Positions 11,801-22,526 of a stretch of 64,000 bases of DNA are shown piece after piece. Source of the DNA: Adiantum capillus-veneris (lineage: Eukaryota; Streptophyta; Polypodiopsida; Polypodiales; Pteridaceae); assembly GCA_014529385.2 (NCBI GenBank), contig CM043953.1, forward strand, positions 116,565,049 to 116,629,048, given 5' to 3'. The translations under genes and the position numbers were made by a program. Every line of letters starts with the position of its first letter. The first letter of the stretch is position 1. The notes under the pieces were generated by a model. That model was not told the origin of the DNA. It ran no database searches and was given only the letters and a program-made list of their open reading frames with translations.

Positions 11801-11955
11801 GGTTGTTTATGTGGTGTAGCAAGTGGCTGTCCATTTGATCCAGATGGAAGCTATGCTATGATGCAGGGGGTGGGGCAACCCACTTGAGGATTTGAAAGTA
11901 GGAAGCAGGAATAAGACTGTATATATGGCTTTTTGTGTGCTCATAATGTTTGCTA

Positions 11956-12830
11956 GGTTTTGCCAAAGAATTCTTTGGCACAAGAACAAATAACTTCCTT
12001 GAAAGCTTCCCATTTAGTTTCCAATGGTGTTTCATATTGAAGCTTTGTCATCCATAACTTTTTCTCAACTATTTTAATATATAATGGTGCTCATTTGAAA
12101 TCCATACAACGTGATAACTTCTCTTTTCTTTGGCTGAGATTATCATGCTTATTTGTTTCTCAACATTCAAGGTCAATACATAAGGTCTAGTGGCATAATT
12201 TTGGGGTCCATTTGCCAAGTGTAAAATTTTTTATGCAATACAAGATGGCTTTGTAGAGTAGCATGCAGTCAATCACACTATCCCCATTGTGGTATCTACA
12301 TGTAAATCCATTGGAACCACTCCACAAAGATACACCATTGGCAATGAGGATACTTGTGCTATTGCACATGTGTAAAAGTTACTTTCCATAGCAATTCATC
12401 TCTTTCTCATCCATTGAAGTACGATCATGCAAGTGACCTTCCTCCAACTCCCTTGAAATGTATGGCATATCAAATTGTTGAGTATCATGTTGCAATGATT
12501 TTGTGCAAGCATTCATATCCCCAAAGACAATAACATCAACTCTGCCTTTAAAATAAGCAATGTCCTCCTATAAATCAGAAATGAATGATCTCTATCCATG
12601 TAAGCATAAAAGGGGAATCATGATCAAAGATGTAGCAACTGGCTACAAAAATGGGTTCTCTTTTAGGTGTCATAATTTTAAGCCATACATAATGTTTGTG
12701 CCCCCTATTCTTCATGAGGATTGTGAACTTGAGGGTTTTGAGCATCAAAAAGCTATTGAGCCCACTTTGGTAGTGGCTTTTCTTGTGATGATGCATCAGG
12801 TTGGTTAGATTTATTTGAGTTTTCATTATC
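11956..12830 (-). pseudogene. LINE endonuclease (APE/EEP) fragment (LINE-1b)
   Basis: Read on the minus strand, three adjoining frames give an apurinic-type endonuclease: KREPIFVASCYI, then DIAYFKGRVDVIVFGDMNA (the catalytic GDxN/GDMNA loop), SMDEKEMNCYGK, a stop, LLHMCNSTSILIANG, GSNGFTCRYHNGDSVIDC (the TxxxxxGxSxxDx motif) and FTLGKWTP. These motifs and their order are diagnostic of plant LINE EN domains that nick target DNA for reverse transcription. There is a frameshift near 12,575 and there are several stops. The RT domain does not follow; the sequence meets the 3' LTR of element G copy 1 at about 11,955. Confidence 0.65.
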
Positions 12831-13039
12831 AGACAACTCTTCCTCTTGATATTTTTACCTAACTGTGGTTTGGAACATGGTGAGTTATTTTTTCATTTGA
12901 TGAGAAAGTGGACGAACCCGGTTTCTTCATCACATGTGGCCCTTCTTCAAAAACCACATCCCAATTTGTGAGTATTTTCTTTGCCTTTGGATCATAGAGT
13001 CTATATGCCTTAGACTCTTTATCGGAGAAATACGCAGTG

Positions 13040-13270
13040 TCTGGAGGTGCACCTGTAATCATGTTAATGTATAACATGAGTTCAAAAGGAGGGGTTTTAA
13101 ATGTAAAAAATTTAGGTAATTTAACAGAGATACATTAAAGTAAGGGTTTCTTATGTTCAATTTTGAAAATATTTCCTAAATAAGGGGTCATTTTATTCAT
13201 TCAAACATGTTAAAAGAGGGTTTTTTTTAATACCCCAGAACGTATGTTATATAGGGAGGTACTGAACGGT
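13040..13270. repeat. Short AT-rich element P2 inserted in Copia-2 integrase
   Basis: The integrase reading matches its family up to KSKNYVLLGF at about 13,270 and resumes at SDKESKAYRLYDP at about 13,035, so some 230 bp are extra. The insert has periodic TAAGGG/AAGGGGT motifs on the plus strand (reverse complements CCCTTA and ACCCCTT), like the P1 stretch at 1110-1300 read in the other direction. Exact ends were not determined. Confidence 0.45.
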
Positions 13271-15437
13271 GAACCCCAAGAGTACGTAGTTCTTGCTTTT
13301 GGCTTCTCACTTTGCTCTTTGTGAATCAGGAATGTGCATAACAAAAACACCCAAATGTTTTGAAATGCAAGATCGAAGGTTTCTTCTTGAGGTGTTTTCC
13401 CTTTCAAAGCCTTTGTGTAACTTTGATTGAGAATGTACACAGTTGTACTTACTGCTTCGGCCCAAGAAGAATCTGGCATATCCTTGGCTTTAAGCATGCA
13501 CCTTGCCATTTCTACCATTGTCCAATTGCGAGGCTCCACAACTCCATTTTTTTGTGGTGTGTAAGCTGTAGTAAGGTGACGTTTTATGCCATGCTCATTG
13601 TAGTACTTAGTGTATTTGTTTGAGATGAGTTCTCCTCCTCAATCTTTGCAAAGCATCTTCACCTTCTTTCTTGTTTCATTTTCTACAAGCTTTTGACACA
13701 TTTTTTTAAACTTTCTAAAAGCTTCAAACTTCTCATGAATGAAATACACCCACATCTTTCTACTAAAGTCATCAACTAATAGCAAAAAGTAGAAAGATCT
13801 ACCCAAAGAAGACGTAAACATTCTACCACAGAGATTCACATGTATCACCTTTAGAGGGGACTAAGCTCGATTACTACTCTCTTGTGGAAATTCCTTTCTT
13901 TCTTGCTTGCCATCATGCAAGCTTCACAAACCTCATTCATATATGAGATTTGAGGCATGTGTGCCACCATCCCAAATTTTGCATCTGTTTTAGCACATCA
14001 ATGCTTAAGTGACCAAATCTCTCATGCCATAATTGAGTTGTACCTTTTTCTGTGCTGACCATAAGTGTACAAAGTTTTTAAAGGTTGTTGCACCTTACAC
14101 CCTTTCCCACTGTGTTGCCTTCAAAATCCAAGATTTCTTCTCCACTTTTTATGAAACTGGCTTCAAGACCACGATAAGTGATTGAAGCAATCAAAAGCAA
14201 ATTCTTCTTGATTTGAGGCACCTATAACACATTAGAGAGTTTCTTAGTTTCATTTATAGCGGCTAAAAAAGAAATTTTCTTAGACCCTTCAGCGCTGGAT
14301 ATTTGGTATTATTCCCAACAATTACACTGATGGGTTCCTGTAGAGGCTTCCAAGAACTATACCACTCTTTCTTACTAGTCATATGTCAAGATGCACCATT
14401 ATCTAGAATCCAAGAACCATCAACAAGTGGAGTTTGTGTTAATGAGCATACCTCTTCTATGATGGCCCATAGTTCAAGATCTACCTCAACATTGTTAGTG
14501 GATTATCTTTCCTTCCAAGAAGTTTCATGGTGCCATTCTTCTTGTCTGCTTTCTTCTTTTGGTAGCCTTTAACAACATGACCCTTCTTGTCACAATAAAA
14601 ATAGCTACCTGAAAATATCTTCTTCTTGGGCTTCTTCTTAGAGGCATTTGATGTAGTCCCCTTGCTTTGTGCACTAGCTGTGAAGGCAGTATCACCTCCA
14701 CCATCCCTAGGAACCTGAGTTGCAACTCCTCTTTAAGCAACATTGCACTTAGTTATTCAAACATAAGAGGGGTTGGATGAACTTGAGTGTTGAGTGTCGT
14801 AACGAGACCATCATATCTCGCGAAAAGTATGAAAATGCAGCATCGAGCTAAATCTTTCGTAGAACTAGCCACACCAACAATGGCTAATTGATCTTGGAGA
14901 TCCTTAATCCGCTTGATAAAGGCCTCCACCTTCTCTCCGTCAGCACGTTCTCAACAGTCAGCTGATTTTCCAGATTTTGAATTCCGGTGTGATTGTGCGC
15001 CTCATATTGGCGAGCTAATATGCTTCAAGCTTCATGTGCTTTAGTGGTATGCTAAACCAAAGTGAGGACACAATCACTTATACACATGATAACAACGCAT
15101 AATGCATCTCTGCATTTCTTCTTTTCTAGGCACGTAGAGAAAGCATCCGGGGGAATTACAATGCTTGATTTTACGGATCAATTGTAACTGTGGGCTTTGG
15201 GTCTACACCATTTGGTCCCAACACCATATCCAGTAATCTGTAAAAATCCAAAATTGCTGAAATTTTGAATTTCCACATTGTGTAGTTGGTTCCATCAAGC
15301 TTTCCTTCAGTGAAGGTTGGTGGAGGAATGTAAAGCGGAGCAACACCGACAATAACACTTGAAGACACTGACATAATTGATTTTGCAAATTAATACAAGC
15401 ACTTCTCATACTTTTTTAGCTACTTCCTTGCAATAAT

Positions 15438-15445
15438 TGATACCA
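15438..15445 (-). promoter_or_regulatory. Primer binding site of Copia-2 (initiator-Met tRNA type)
   Basis: The minus strand reads TGGTATCA directly after a sequence ending in GTACA, as expected for an LTR ending in CA followed by a site complementary to the 3' end of plant initiator-Met tRNA. The match is only 8 nt before it decays. Confidence 0.5.
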
Positions 15446-15720
15446 TGTACAAAATGTGGAATACAATAAGGATCTAGTAGCAGGAGAGTAGAGAAATACG
15501 ATGAGAATTAAATTAGTGGAAAATTAATAACCCCAAGGCCCCCAAAGTTGCCCCTGAATTTTCTCCATACCATCCACGATCACAAACAATATCATCAGTG
15601 TGAAAATCTATAATCCACTAACTATATGTGCACCATTGGCTTCTCCTCATATGGTGGCCTTACAAACTGTGCAACATATATTGTGGTGGCAAAATTGAGA
15701 GAGGTGGGCATTGCAAGTAT
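15446..15720 (-). repeat. 5' LTR of Copia-2 (right boundary approximate)
   Basis: The LTR begins, in plus coordinates, with TGTACAAAATG next to the primer site. About 110 bp (15,550-15,665) resemble the LTR of Copia-3 near 22,310-22,425: both contain GTTGCCCCTGA and TGGCTTCTCCTCATA followed by GGCCTTACAAA. No second LTR was found because the left part of the element is gone. Confidence 0.5.
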
Positions 15721-15894
15721 ACCAGCATAAGGTGCATTAGGTCTATTAGCATGTAATTTGGTGGTGTTGAAGCATAAGCATAATACTATTCCTAGTCCCC
15801 CCATTGAGGACGATCCCCATGCAGCCAAAGTTTCACTGAAGGGAGTCCCTGTTATGGGAAAATTTGATCTTATCGAAGGTTAAGCCATAACCTA

Positions 15895-17530
15895 ATCCTT
15901 TCCAAGATCATGATTAGGTTAAATAGAAGAATCTTGAACATGCTTTGTTACTTCCAAAGGTTTTCTACTAGTGGATGCAACACCTTTGTGCTTAATTCTA
16001 CAGGCTTGAGAAGCTTCTTTAGTCAATACTATGTCAAGAACCTTGTGAAAATATATCAACACGTTGCGGAAACATGCCAACTGCTAAGTCTTCATCTAGA
16101 GATTCTTTTTCCTATCTTAGCCTTTGCCTAGCCTATTGATTTTTCCTTTTCTTTGAGGGGTATCCATACCCAAACTTGTGGACTCCCTTTGTTCCATTTT
16201 GTAGAGCTTTTGCTTGGTGATCCATCCCGAGATGGCGATAACAATCTCAACCATCTCCATATTGATGTGTACCTTGGCCATTTGAGTACACCATTGAGTG
16301 GTGGAAATCCATCCCTAGGGTAAGGGTTTGTTGTGATACATCCTTGCTACAAGAAAAAAATTTACCTCCCAATAAATAGTGTTATCCAGGGTTAGCCTTT
16401 CACTACCTTCTAAATGTATGTGTTGTGCCATCATGGAATGTTGTAGCAGCTTGTTGCACAAATGTAACATATTTTGCTGGTGCATTCTCTAGTCCATGAA
16501 GATTTCAAGTAGGATAGCCAAGCCCTTTCCTAATGTCTCGTAAGTTCTCATGTTGGGATTGGGGCTTCATGATGCATGAGCAACCCATTGATAAATTTTT
16601 CATTTTCTCTAATTTTCTCTTGAAATTTCACTACCAAATCCACATATTTTTTTGCATCCTAGAGTTCTAACATGGTGGAAAAGTGGGCAAGGTAAAATAT
16701 GGGGAGAACCTCAGGGTCAAGACCAATAGCACAAAGCAAAGGAGGTGTATCAAGTAATTTGTTGATAACTTGCTTTATTAGCCCCAACTCTTCTTTTGCA
16801 AGGGCATTCCATCGATGCAAGTACTCTAGCAATGTTAACATGTAGTTTCCAAGCCCAACTAGATCTTCAGGAATGGGAAGCCCTTTGACTTACTAATCTA
16901 GTGATTTCTTGAGATTGTCTACCTCATTTGTGATTCTTTTGACTTCCTATCTACATTCCTCGATGCAAACATAAGTTTTCTTGTTTCGTAGGAAGATCTC
17001 AATGATGTGATCCATGAGGCACTTGACATTTTGCAACGTTGTGATGGAATTGTTTATGTCACCCATTTGTAAAGTCTTTGATTGAGAGAGCTCAAATTCT
17101 TTAGGTAGATTCAAGATAAGGGTTGTTTCTAGAACATGAATAGAATTTTCATGTAGAGGCACTTGACATTTTGCAAGGTTGTGAGGATATCGTTTAGGCC
17201 ACCCATCTAAAAAGTCTTTGAATGAGAGAGATCAATATTTATGGGCTTATTCATGAAGGCCCTATTGCATTCTGCACTGTTCATTTTGTAGACTGAGTTG
17301 TTCATCTTGCTGCCGTTTTTCCTATTGAATTTCCGCTTTAAGCCTTTGCCTTTCTTTTCAATGTCCTCTTCTTTTTCTTGACCACTTATTTCCTCTTTTG
17401 TAGTAACTAAACCCCTTATAACCATATCCCATTATATTTCAGGCCCTGTCTGGTAGGTTTTTTCTTTGCATGTCCCTTTCTTTGGTGCTTTTTGGAATCA
17501 GCTAGCTAGATTCTCCCTTGATCCTAGACT
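15895..17530 (-). repeat. Dispersed repeat A, copy 2
   Basis: Aligns with 2790-4770 and lacks about 430 bp present there. The minus-strand frame 16,841-16,659 (LHRWNALAKEELGLIKQVI) corresponds to 3692-3500 in copy 1 (VHQWNFLAKADLGLIQQVM). A Lys-rich segment at 17,425-17,207 corresponds to sequence near 4200-4100. Internally, a segment of about 120 bp (GCACTTGACATTTTGCAA... with GTTGTGA and CACCCAT) occurs twice, at about 17,015-17,085 and 17,157-17,225. Both copies are riddled with stops. The element type is not recognised. Confidence 0.6.
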
Positions 17531-17624
17531 CTATCTAAGATTTTCCTTAAACTCTTTGTCTTTGTTAGCTCCCTAGGTGACTTTGCATGTGCTTCTTGCT
17601 CAAGAGGTCCTTTGTTCTAACCCT

Positions 17625-17790
17625 CAATGGCATCATCCTCATCGGCATCAACCTCATCATCATCTTCATCCTTTTTATCATCTTTTTCTTCACTTTTTTC
17701 TTCTTCTTTATCATACCTTGTCCCTTTTCCTCCATCACCATCTTTTGGACTATCTTCTTTATCTTCTTCAAGTTGGATTGCATGATCCAT
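17625..17790 (-). pseudogene. Acidic low-complexity coding remnant next to repeat A copy 2
   Basis: On the minus strand, an ATG at about 17,790 opens a short frame (MDHAIQLEEDKEDSPKDG, then strings of Asp, Glu and Lys) of roughly 50 codons ending at a TAG. The acidic tract resembles those found in chromatin- or gag-associated proteins, but it is low complexity and could be a GAT/GAA-rich simple repeat. A relation to repeat A is possible but not shown, since copy 1 lacks it. Confidence 0.25.
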
Positions 17791-17848
17791 CTAACAAGGA
17801 TGTAGATGGTGGGAACAACCTCTAGTGAGAGTTTAGACTAACGATTGA

Positions 17849-18304
17849 GTTGATAATTACCAAGGCCAATTACTACAGTAAGTGCACATGTGACAGTCAA
17901 TCAAAGATCCAATCCTATAGTTATAAATAGGACCCACTATTCATTTTGTGGGATATTGTTCCGTTATTACAATGTCTAGTGTCTTGGAGCTTTTTATGAT
18001 CTTGTAATCTTGTAACTCTTTAGTCATCAAACCAAGACTAAACTTTGGTTCATACTATTGTACTCTATTTACATTGATCTGAATACATATTTTAGTTCCA
18101 ATTTCAATTTTGGTTTAACAGTCTTGTAGTTCATTTCATTCTTTTTCTAATCCAATATCTAAAGGCCTTATCTGATTTTTCTTGCCTGATCTAAACTAAC
18201 TCTAATTGACCAATCTGGGATAGCTATCATAAGTGAATAGCTCATTCCATTTTGGCGATCACAATGGCTTGAGCTAAGTTGCTCTTGACAGACAAACTAT
18301 CTCC
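17849..18304 (+). repeat. 5' LTR of Gypsy-1 (boundaries inferred)
   Basis: The interval starts TGATAATTACC and ends CTATCTCCCA directly before a primer-like site. It has a clear TATA box, TTATAAATAG, at 17,921-17,930, followed by a transcript-start and polyadenylation-rich T/A region. The left boundary is inferred from the TG start; no 3' LTR remains for comparison. Confidence 0.5.
17921..17930 (+). promoter_or_regulatory. TATA box of Gypsy-1 LTR
   Basis: TTATAAATAG lies in the 5' LTR about 400 bp before gag, in the normal place for the U3 core promoter. Confidence 0.5.
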
Positions 18305-18305
18305 C

Positions 18306-18320
18306 AGTTGGTGTTAGAGC
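18306..18320 (+). promoter_or_regulatory. Primer binding site of Gypsy-1
   Basis: TTGGTGTTAGAGCTACC follows the LTR end. It differs at a few bases from the initiator-Met pattern TGGTATCAGAGC, consistent with a decayed primer site. Confidence 0.5.
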
Positions 18321-18339
18321 TACCTTCACATTCACCATG

Positions 18340-21060
18340 CCTCCCAAATGAGTTCTACAAGGTAGAAGCCCAAAAACAAGATTCATGGATCATCTGGATC
18401 GGGCCAACACCATCCCAAAAGAGTTAGAGTGAGGCTCTATGACTAAGAGGGAACCTTGCAATGGGATAGATGTTCCTCTAGGCCTAAAGACAATAGATGA
18501 ATCAAGGGATTATTAACACTTGACTCATTCTAGGAGAAAAGGTGCAAAAAGAGCAGACCGATGGGCTCGATTCAGTGAATCTCATCACAGTAGGAAACAT
18601 ACTGATGATAGTGAAGGTAGTAAGCAAAGTCACATATTAGCAAGGCAAAAGTTAGTAAAGAAGCATGAAATGGATACAGTGATTGAGACTAACGACAATG
18701 ATAAATGGGAGGTAGGCACATATCATTAAAGTAAAAGATAGTCTAGAGACAAAAAACTAGCTCAAAAAGCTAGATCAAATGTTGTATTGATATGAGGATT
18801 TCCTTTCTAGTCTTCAAAGGGGAAGGAAAGAAGATCCAAACATACATATTCAATCATTCAAGCAATACAATGAGCTAAAGTATATAGATAAGGATAAATG
18901 GGAAGAGTATTCTCCTCAAACTTTGAAGGAGGTAGCTAGAAAGTGGTATTACCATTATCCAACATGATAGCTCAGATCGTACAACAAATTGATTAAAGCA
19001 TTCCGCATGGAGTGTCCAACCAACAAAGGAGATGAAGATATTTTGTTCAAGCTGGACAAGATAAAGCAAGGCAAATTGTCAATCAGAAGCTATGTCAAGG
19101 AGATCAAGGAACCGACTAGACAATTGCAAGAACCTCCATCAAAAAGAGAATGAGAGCTTGGTTTCTAAATGTTTTTAGAAGTAAAAAGCTAAGGGAATAG
19201 GAATCTCTAGCACCTACAGAGAATCTCATTTGGCAATCTCCAAAACTAGAAAAACAAGCCAAAAAGGATAAGATCCACAAGAGGAGAGACTCAAGTGATT
19301 AATGAAACCTCAATAGAAGGGTCAAATTATAGAAAATTTCTAGCTCATCTGATAGTGACTCAGATGAAATGTCTAAAAGCAAGAAGAAAGGGTCGTGGAC
19401 CAAGAAGTCCAAGTGTAGGTCGAGAGACTATAGATCATATGAATGTTCCCAATGCATGTATTGTAAAGCTTAATTAACAATTGTGGCATAAGGATTCATC
19501 ACTTCAAGAAAGGGAAGGACTTATCTATGATTGCACTAAAAAATTCTAAAGCAGTGAAAGCAGATGGGGCAAGTGACTCCAAGGAGAATGAAACCAATAC
19601 AAGTAGTGGTGGCAGTAGAGGTAGATACCAAGGGGGTATTTGTTAGGGTAGAGGTAGATATGACTTTGGAAAATGGAGTTTAAATTGCTATACTTGTGGC
19701 AAATATGGCCATTTTGCATCTTAGTGCCGAAAGGCTACCAAACCAAAAGGATCTAAGTTCCAAAAACACCTGAACCAATGTCGTGACAAGAAGCAGGAGT
19801 GTAGTCATTGAGGAGATTCTAGAAGAGTTTGAGAAGAAGCAAATTACTGAGATGGAGAGGAGTTGGTGAATGGAAAGAAAAATGCAAGATGGCATCCAAG
19901 ATTAAAGAGAACCTAGAAAAGAGGATGTCAGGACAAATAGAGTGTTCAGATGCTCGGTCTCAACCTTCAAGGGCTCAAGAAGAGAAGCAACTCAAACAAT
20001 CAGTGAGAAGAAAGTGGCATCTAGATTGGATGAATCCATGATAGTTGTAGTACAAAGTCTAGTTGAAGAGGTAAGGCAAGCCAATTCAGACTATACTGAA
20101 GCTGGAGGAATTGTCTTGGTGAAGGATCATTCAGAGAGTCCATCCTTGGATCAGTCGGATACCAGACAGAGAAAGTTATCGCAGTGGAACTATGAAGATA
20201 TTCAAATGGAGTAAAGATCTTCCAGCTAAGATTGTATTTCTTGTATTAAAAAAGATGCGGTTTGTGAGAGAATTCCAAAGTTGACAGTAGAACTAGATGA
20301 CATTAGGCACACATTACTAGAAGCTGCAAGGTTTGTTAAACATAAGAGGAAGGTAGAAGATAAAGTAAGGGCAGTCGACTTGGTAGCGATAAGGGGCGAT
20401 GAGGTTCTAGTTATTCAAGTCAATTACAAGCTAAGGAAGAAGTGGGGACCATTACCTTGAGTAATATTGGATGGGGGAGTTGGAGCTAACATCCTCGGGA
20501 GGCAAAAATTGGGAATTCAAGATTTAAAACTAGTACCATTTAGGGTAAGAATTGATGACCACAGGGTACTCTAGGCCATAAGACTCATTGAGAATATGGA
20601 AATTAGAGTGGGAAAAATAAATTTAAAACCAACTTCTTACTTTTGATGTATAGGGAGCGTATAGAATGCTTTTAGGTAGACCATGGCTTAGAACTGCAGA
20701 TGCAATGCATGATTATGCCAACCAAAAATTGACAATCCAAGGGTCCAATAGGAGAATCCATATCAAGATATGCAATACAAGGAGCTAGAAGCTGAAGTGA
20801 GGATTGAACTTCATGGTCCATTTGAGAAGATCACTCCTAGAAAGAATAGGTACGTCATAATGGCTACTTGCTATGTGAGTAAATGGGTTGAATCCAAGCC
20901 ATTTCGTGATAATACTGTAAAATTATTAGCTGTATTTTTGTATGAGAATATAATTTGGTAGATATGGATGTCCCATCGAGATAGTCTCAAATCAGGGTAC
21001 ACATTTCATGAATGAAACAATTCATATTATGACTAAGATATTTCTAGTTAATTGTTGTTT
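18340..21060 (+). pseudogene. Gypsy-1 gag-protease-integrase, internally deleted
   Basis: Gag starts near the ATG at 18,338. The capsid part is readable at 18,930-19,150 (ARKWYY equivalent, SYNKLIKAFRMECP, then FKLDKIKQGKLSIRSYV). An Arg/Ser-rich linker (18,520-18,730 and 19,340-19,430) follows, then a zinc knuckle at 19,684-19,730 (CYTCGKYGHFAS, stop, CRK) that keeps C-x2-C-x4-H-x4-C. Protease at 20,461-20,766 reads VILDGGVGANIL, so its triplet is D-G-G, and ends with LLGRPWLRTADA. Directly after it, at about 20,770, the frame enters an integrase core (NRYVIMATCYVSKWVE, then, after a frameshift near 20,960, GCPIEIVSNQGTHF). Reverse transcriptase and RNase H are therefore deleted. Sequence after 21,060 is unassigned. 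Confidence 0.7.
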
Positions 21061-21244
21061 ACCTTTCTAGAAACTTCCCTCCAAAAAGGGGTTAGTTGGA
21101 GAGCCAAGGGGACCATTGAGGTATAGAGTTGTAGAAGTACCTTGACAACTCTCCCCATTCCAAAGACATTGTTGCTTTGTTGCATTTTCACCTATCGCAC
21201 CCCCAAGTTTCAGGATGGCCCACTACCAAAATGATTCTAACATG

Positions 21245-21249
21245 TATGT
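21245..21249 (+). other. Target-site duplication of Gypsy-2, left copy (TATGT)
   Basis: TATGT directly precedes the TGTCATAATAAC start of the Gypsy-2 5' LTR. An identical TATGT directly follows the 3' LTR at 42,109-42,113. Confidence 0.85.
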
Positions 21250-21694
21250 TGTCATAATAACTAATATCTAATTCTCCTAAATGATTTTCTCATGTTAAAC
21301 TCATCATTTAATTTGTGAAAGTACCAACTTAACCAACTTATTAGTTAAGTTGGCAGACAGGACACAGTAGGGATCCAAAGGAGGGAAAATAGGGATCCAA
21401 GGGGGGGGGGTCATCTGCAAAAGAGCAATGTGCAACAATGGGCTTTAAAGACCCTAAGGTTTAGCCCATTAAGACTTCCAAAATGCTAAGGTTCCAAAAA
21501 TCAAAGGCTGTGTCCAATGGTCAAGCTTATAAAAATTGGATGCTTTGTGTGTGTAAAAAAACATCTTCATGATTCATACATAGAAGGGGGTCAGCCCTAT
21601 AAGTAGGGGATGAGAGAAAAGGGAATGAGGGACACATGTCAGCTACCTAGTCCAAATGCCTACAAGGTGCACTCAAATCCTATTGGGTGGCCAT
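21250..21694 (+). repeat. 5' LTR of Gypsy-2, first part
   Basis: Matches 40,504-40,995 of the 3' LTR with indels (for example the shared CAACAATGGGCTTTAAAGAC). The 3' LTR copy has an extra stretch of about 45 bp with CACA-rich sequence near 40,880. The match stops at GGTGGCCAT, where Copia-3 begins. Confidence 0.9.
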
Positions 21695-21778
21695 TGTTAG
21701 GAAATAAGACATAGGTAAATAGATAATTGAGTAGATTACTTAATGGAGAGAGACAGATTTATATACACGAGATTATAG

Positions 21779-21781
<3 letters not shown>

Positions 21782-21835
<54 letters not shown>
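21782..21835. repeat. (GA)n microsatellite in Copia-3 LTR
   Basis: About 27 uninterrupted AG units on the plus strand, which is (CT)n in element sense, about 200 bp downstream of the LTR TATA box. Confidence 0.95.
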
Positions 21836-21839
<4 letters not shown>

Positions 21840-22037
21840 CACGATATACGTGGTTCACCCAATGTGGGCTACGTCCACGGGAAAGCAGCCACTCAATGGA
21901 TTTAGTACTTCAAAACAAGAAGTAGTTTACAAAGGGATTATACCCTTAATGGAGCTCTCGCCTTGCTTCACTCTCACCACCTCACACTCACCTTGTTGCA
22001 TCAACTTCACACTATGAAATGTGTGTAGAAATGGCCT

Positions 22038-22048
22038 CCTTTTATAGG
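22038..22048 (-). promoter_or_regulatory. TATA box of Copia-3 LTR
   Basis: CCTATAAAAGG on the minus strand, in the U3 position of the LTR. Confidence 0.6.
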
Positions 22049-22526
22049 CCAAAAGGGATGCCCTCTCTTATGAGAGACAGCCATGTGTAGCCGCCCTTGT
22101 GCGAATAAGTCCAAATCGGACCCTCCAATCCGCCCATGTGTGGCTGCCCTTGAGAAGACAAGTCCGCTTTTGAATTCGGCCACCGGCCACCGGCCATTGA
22201 CTTCCGACCACCGGCCAACCGACCGGTTGTTTTCCGACCAGTTTTCGGCCGCCGGCCGGCCATAATATTTCGGCGAAAAAAAAAGTCTCGGGGGGCTCCG
22301 TCCCCGAGGCCTTTAAAGTTGCCCCTGATTCTTGTCCGTGAAAATTTTGGTTTCCGGTGAGTGATTTTCCTTCACGCACGATGGCTTCTCCTCATAATGG
22401 GGGCCTTACAAATGTGCGCTTTTACCACAGGAAATTACAAGGGTAAATCAGGCTCCATACTTAACAATCTCCCACTTGGAGACTGATCTCCAAACCAAAC
22501 CTGTGACTGCTTTCCATTCTGGCTTC

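Larger units (their letters stand above)
9085..11955 (+). mobile_element. Element G copy 1: gag-only LTR element with an unknown second reading frame
   Basis: The order is an LTR-like segment (about 9085-9300, alignable with 49,570-49,790 and 54,800-54,990), a Gypsy-type gag at 10,057-10,524, an unknown second coding region at 10,721-11,800, a purine-rich tract near 11,864-11,876 (GATGCAGGGGGTGGGG) and the start of a 3' LTR that aligns with 54,322-54,410. The 3' LTR is cut off at about 11,955, where LINE sequence begins. No protease, RT or integrase is visible between gag and the 3' end, nor in copy 2. Class assignment rests on the gag, the LTR-like ends and the purine tract. The LTR boundaries are approximate. 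Confidence 0.55.
12845..15445 (-). pseudogene. Copia retrotransposon fragment (Copia-2): gag, protease, integrase
   Basis: In minus-strand order: a gag N-terminus at 15,374-15,171 (PPPTFTEGKLDGTNYTMWKF); a degenerate zinc knuckle near 14,600 (YCDKKGHVVKGY); protease near 14,420 (GSWILDNGAS, then a stop, then HMT), in which the catalytic triplet is D-N-G rather than D-S-G; a GAG-pre-integrase near 14,040 (LWHERFGHLSIDVLKQM); and integrase core pieces at 13,848-13,639 (LLLVDDFSRKMWVYF) and 13,539-13,270 (WAEAVSTTVYILNQS). The integrase tail resumes at 13,035-12,859 (ESKAYRLYDPKAKK). Between the last two lies an insert (see 13,040-13,270). Reverse transcriptase and RNase H are missing on the left. 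Multiple stops and frameshifts make it dead. Confidence 0.8.
21695..22466 (-). repeat. 3' LTR of Copia-3
   Basis: In element sense it begins TGTTAAGTATGG and ends TCCTAACA, giving the TGTTA/TAACA terminal inverted repeat. A purine tract AAGTGGGAGAT (plus strand ATCTCCCACTT at 22,467-22,477) abuts its start, as expected for the polypurine tract. It contains a TATA box (22,038-22,048) and a (CT)n tract in element sense (21,782-21,835). Confidence 0.85.

Noticed and set aside
17577-17825. His/Phe-rich hydrophobic plus-strand frames
   Set aside because: Antisense of an Asp/Glu/Lys-coding low-complexity tract; no membrane protein features beyond composition.
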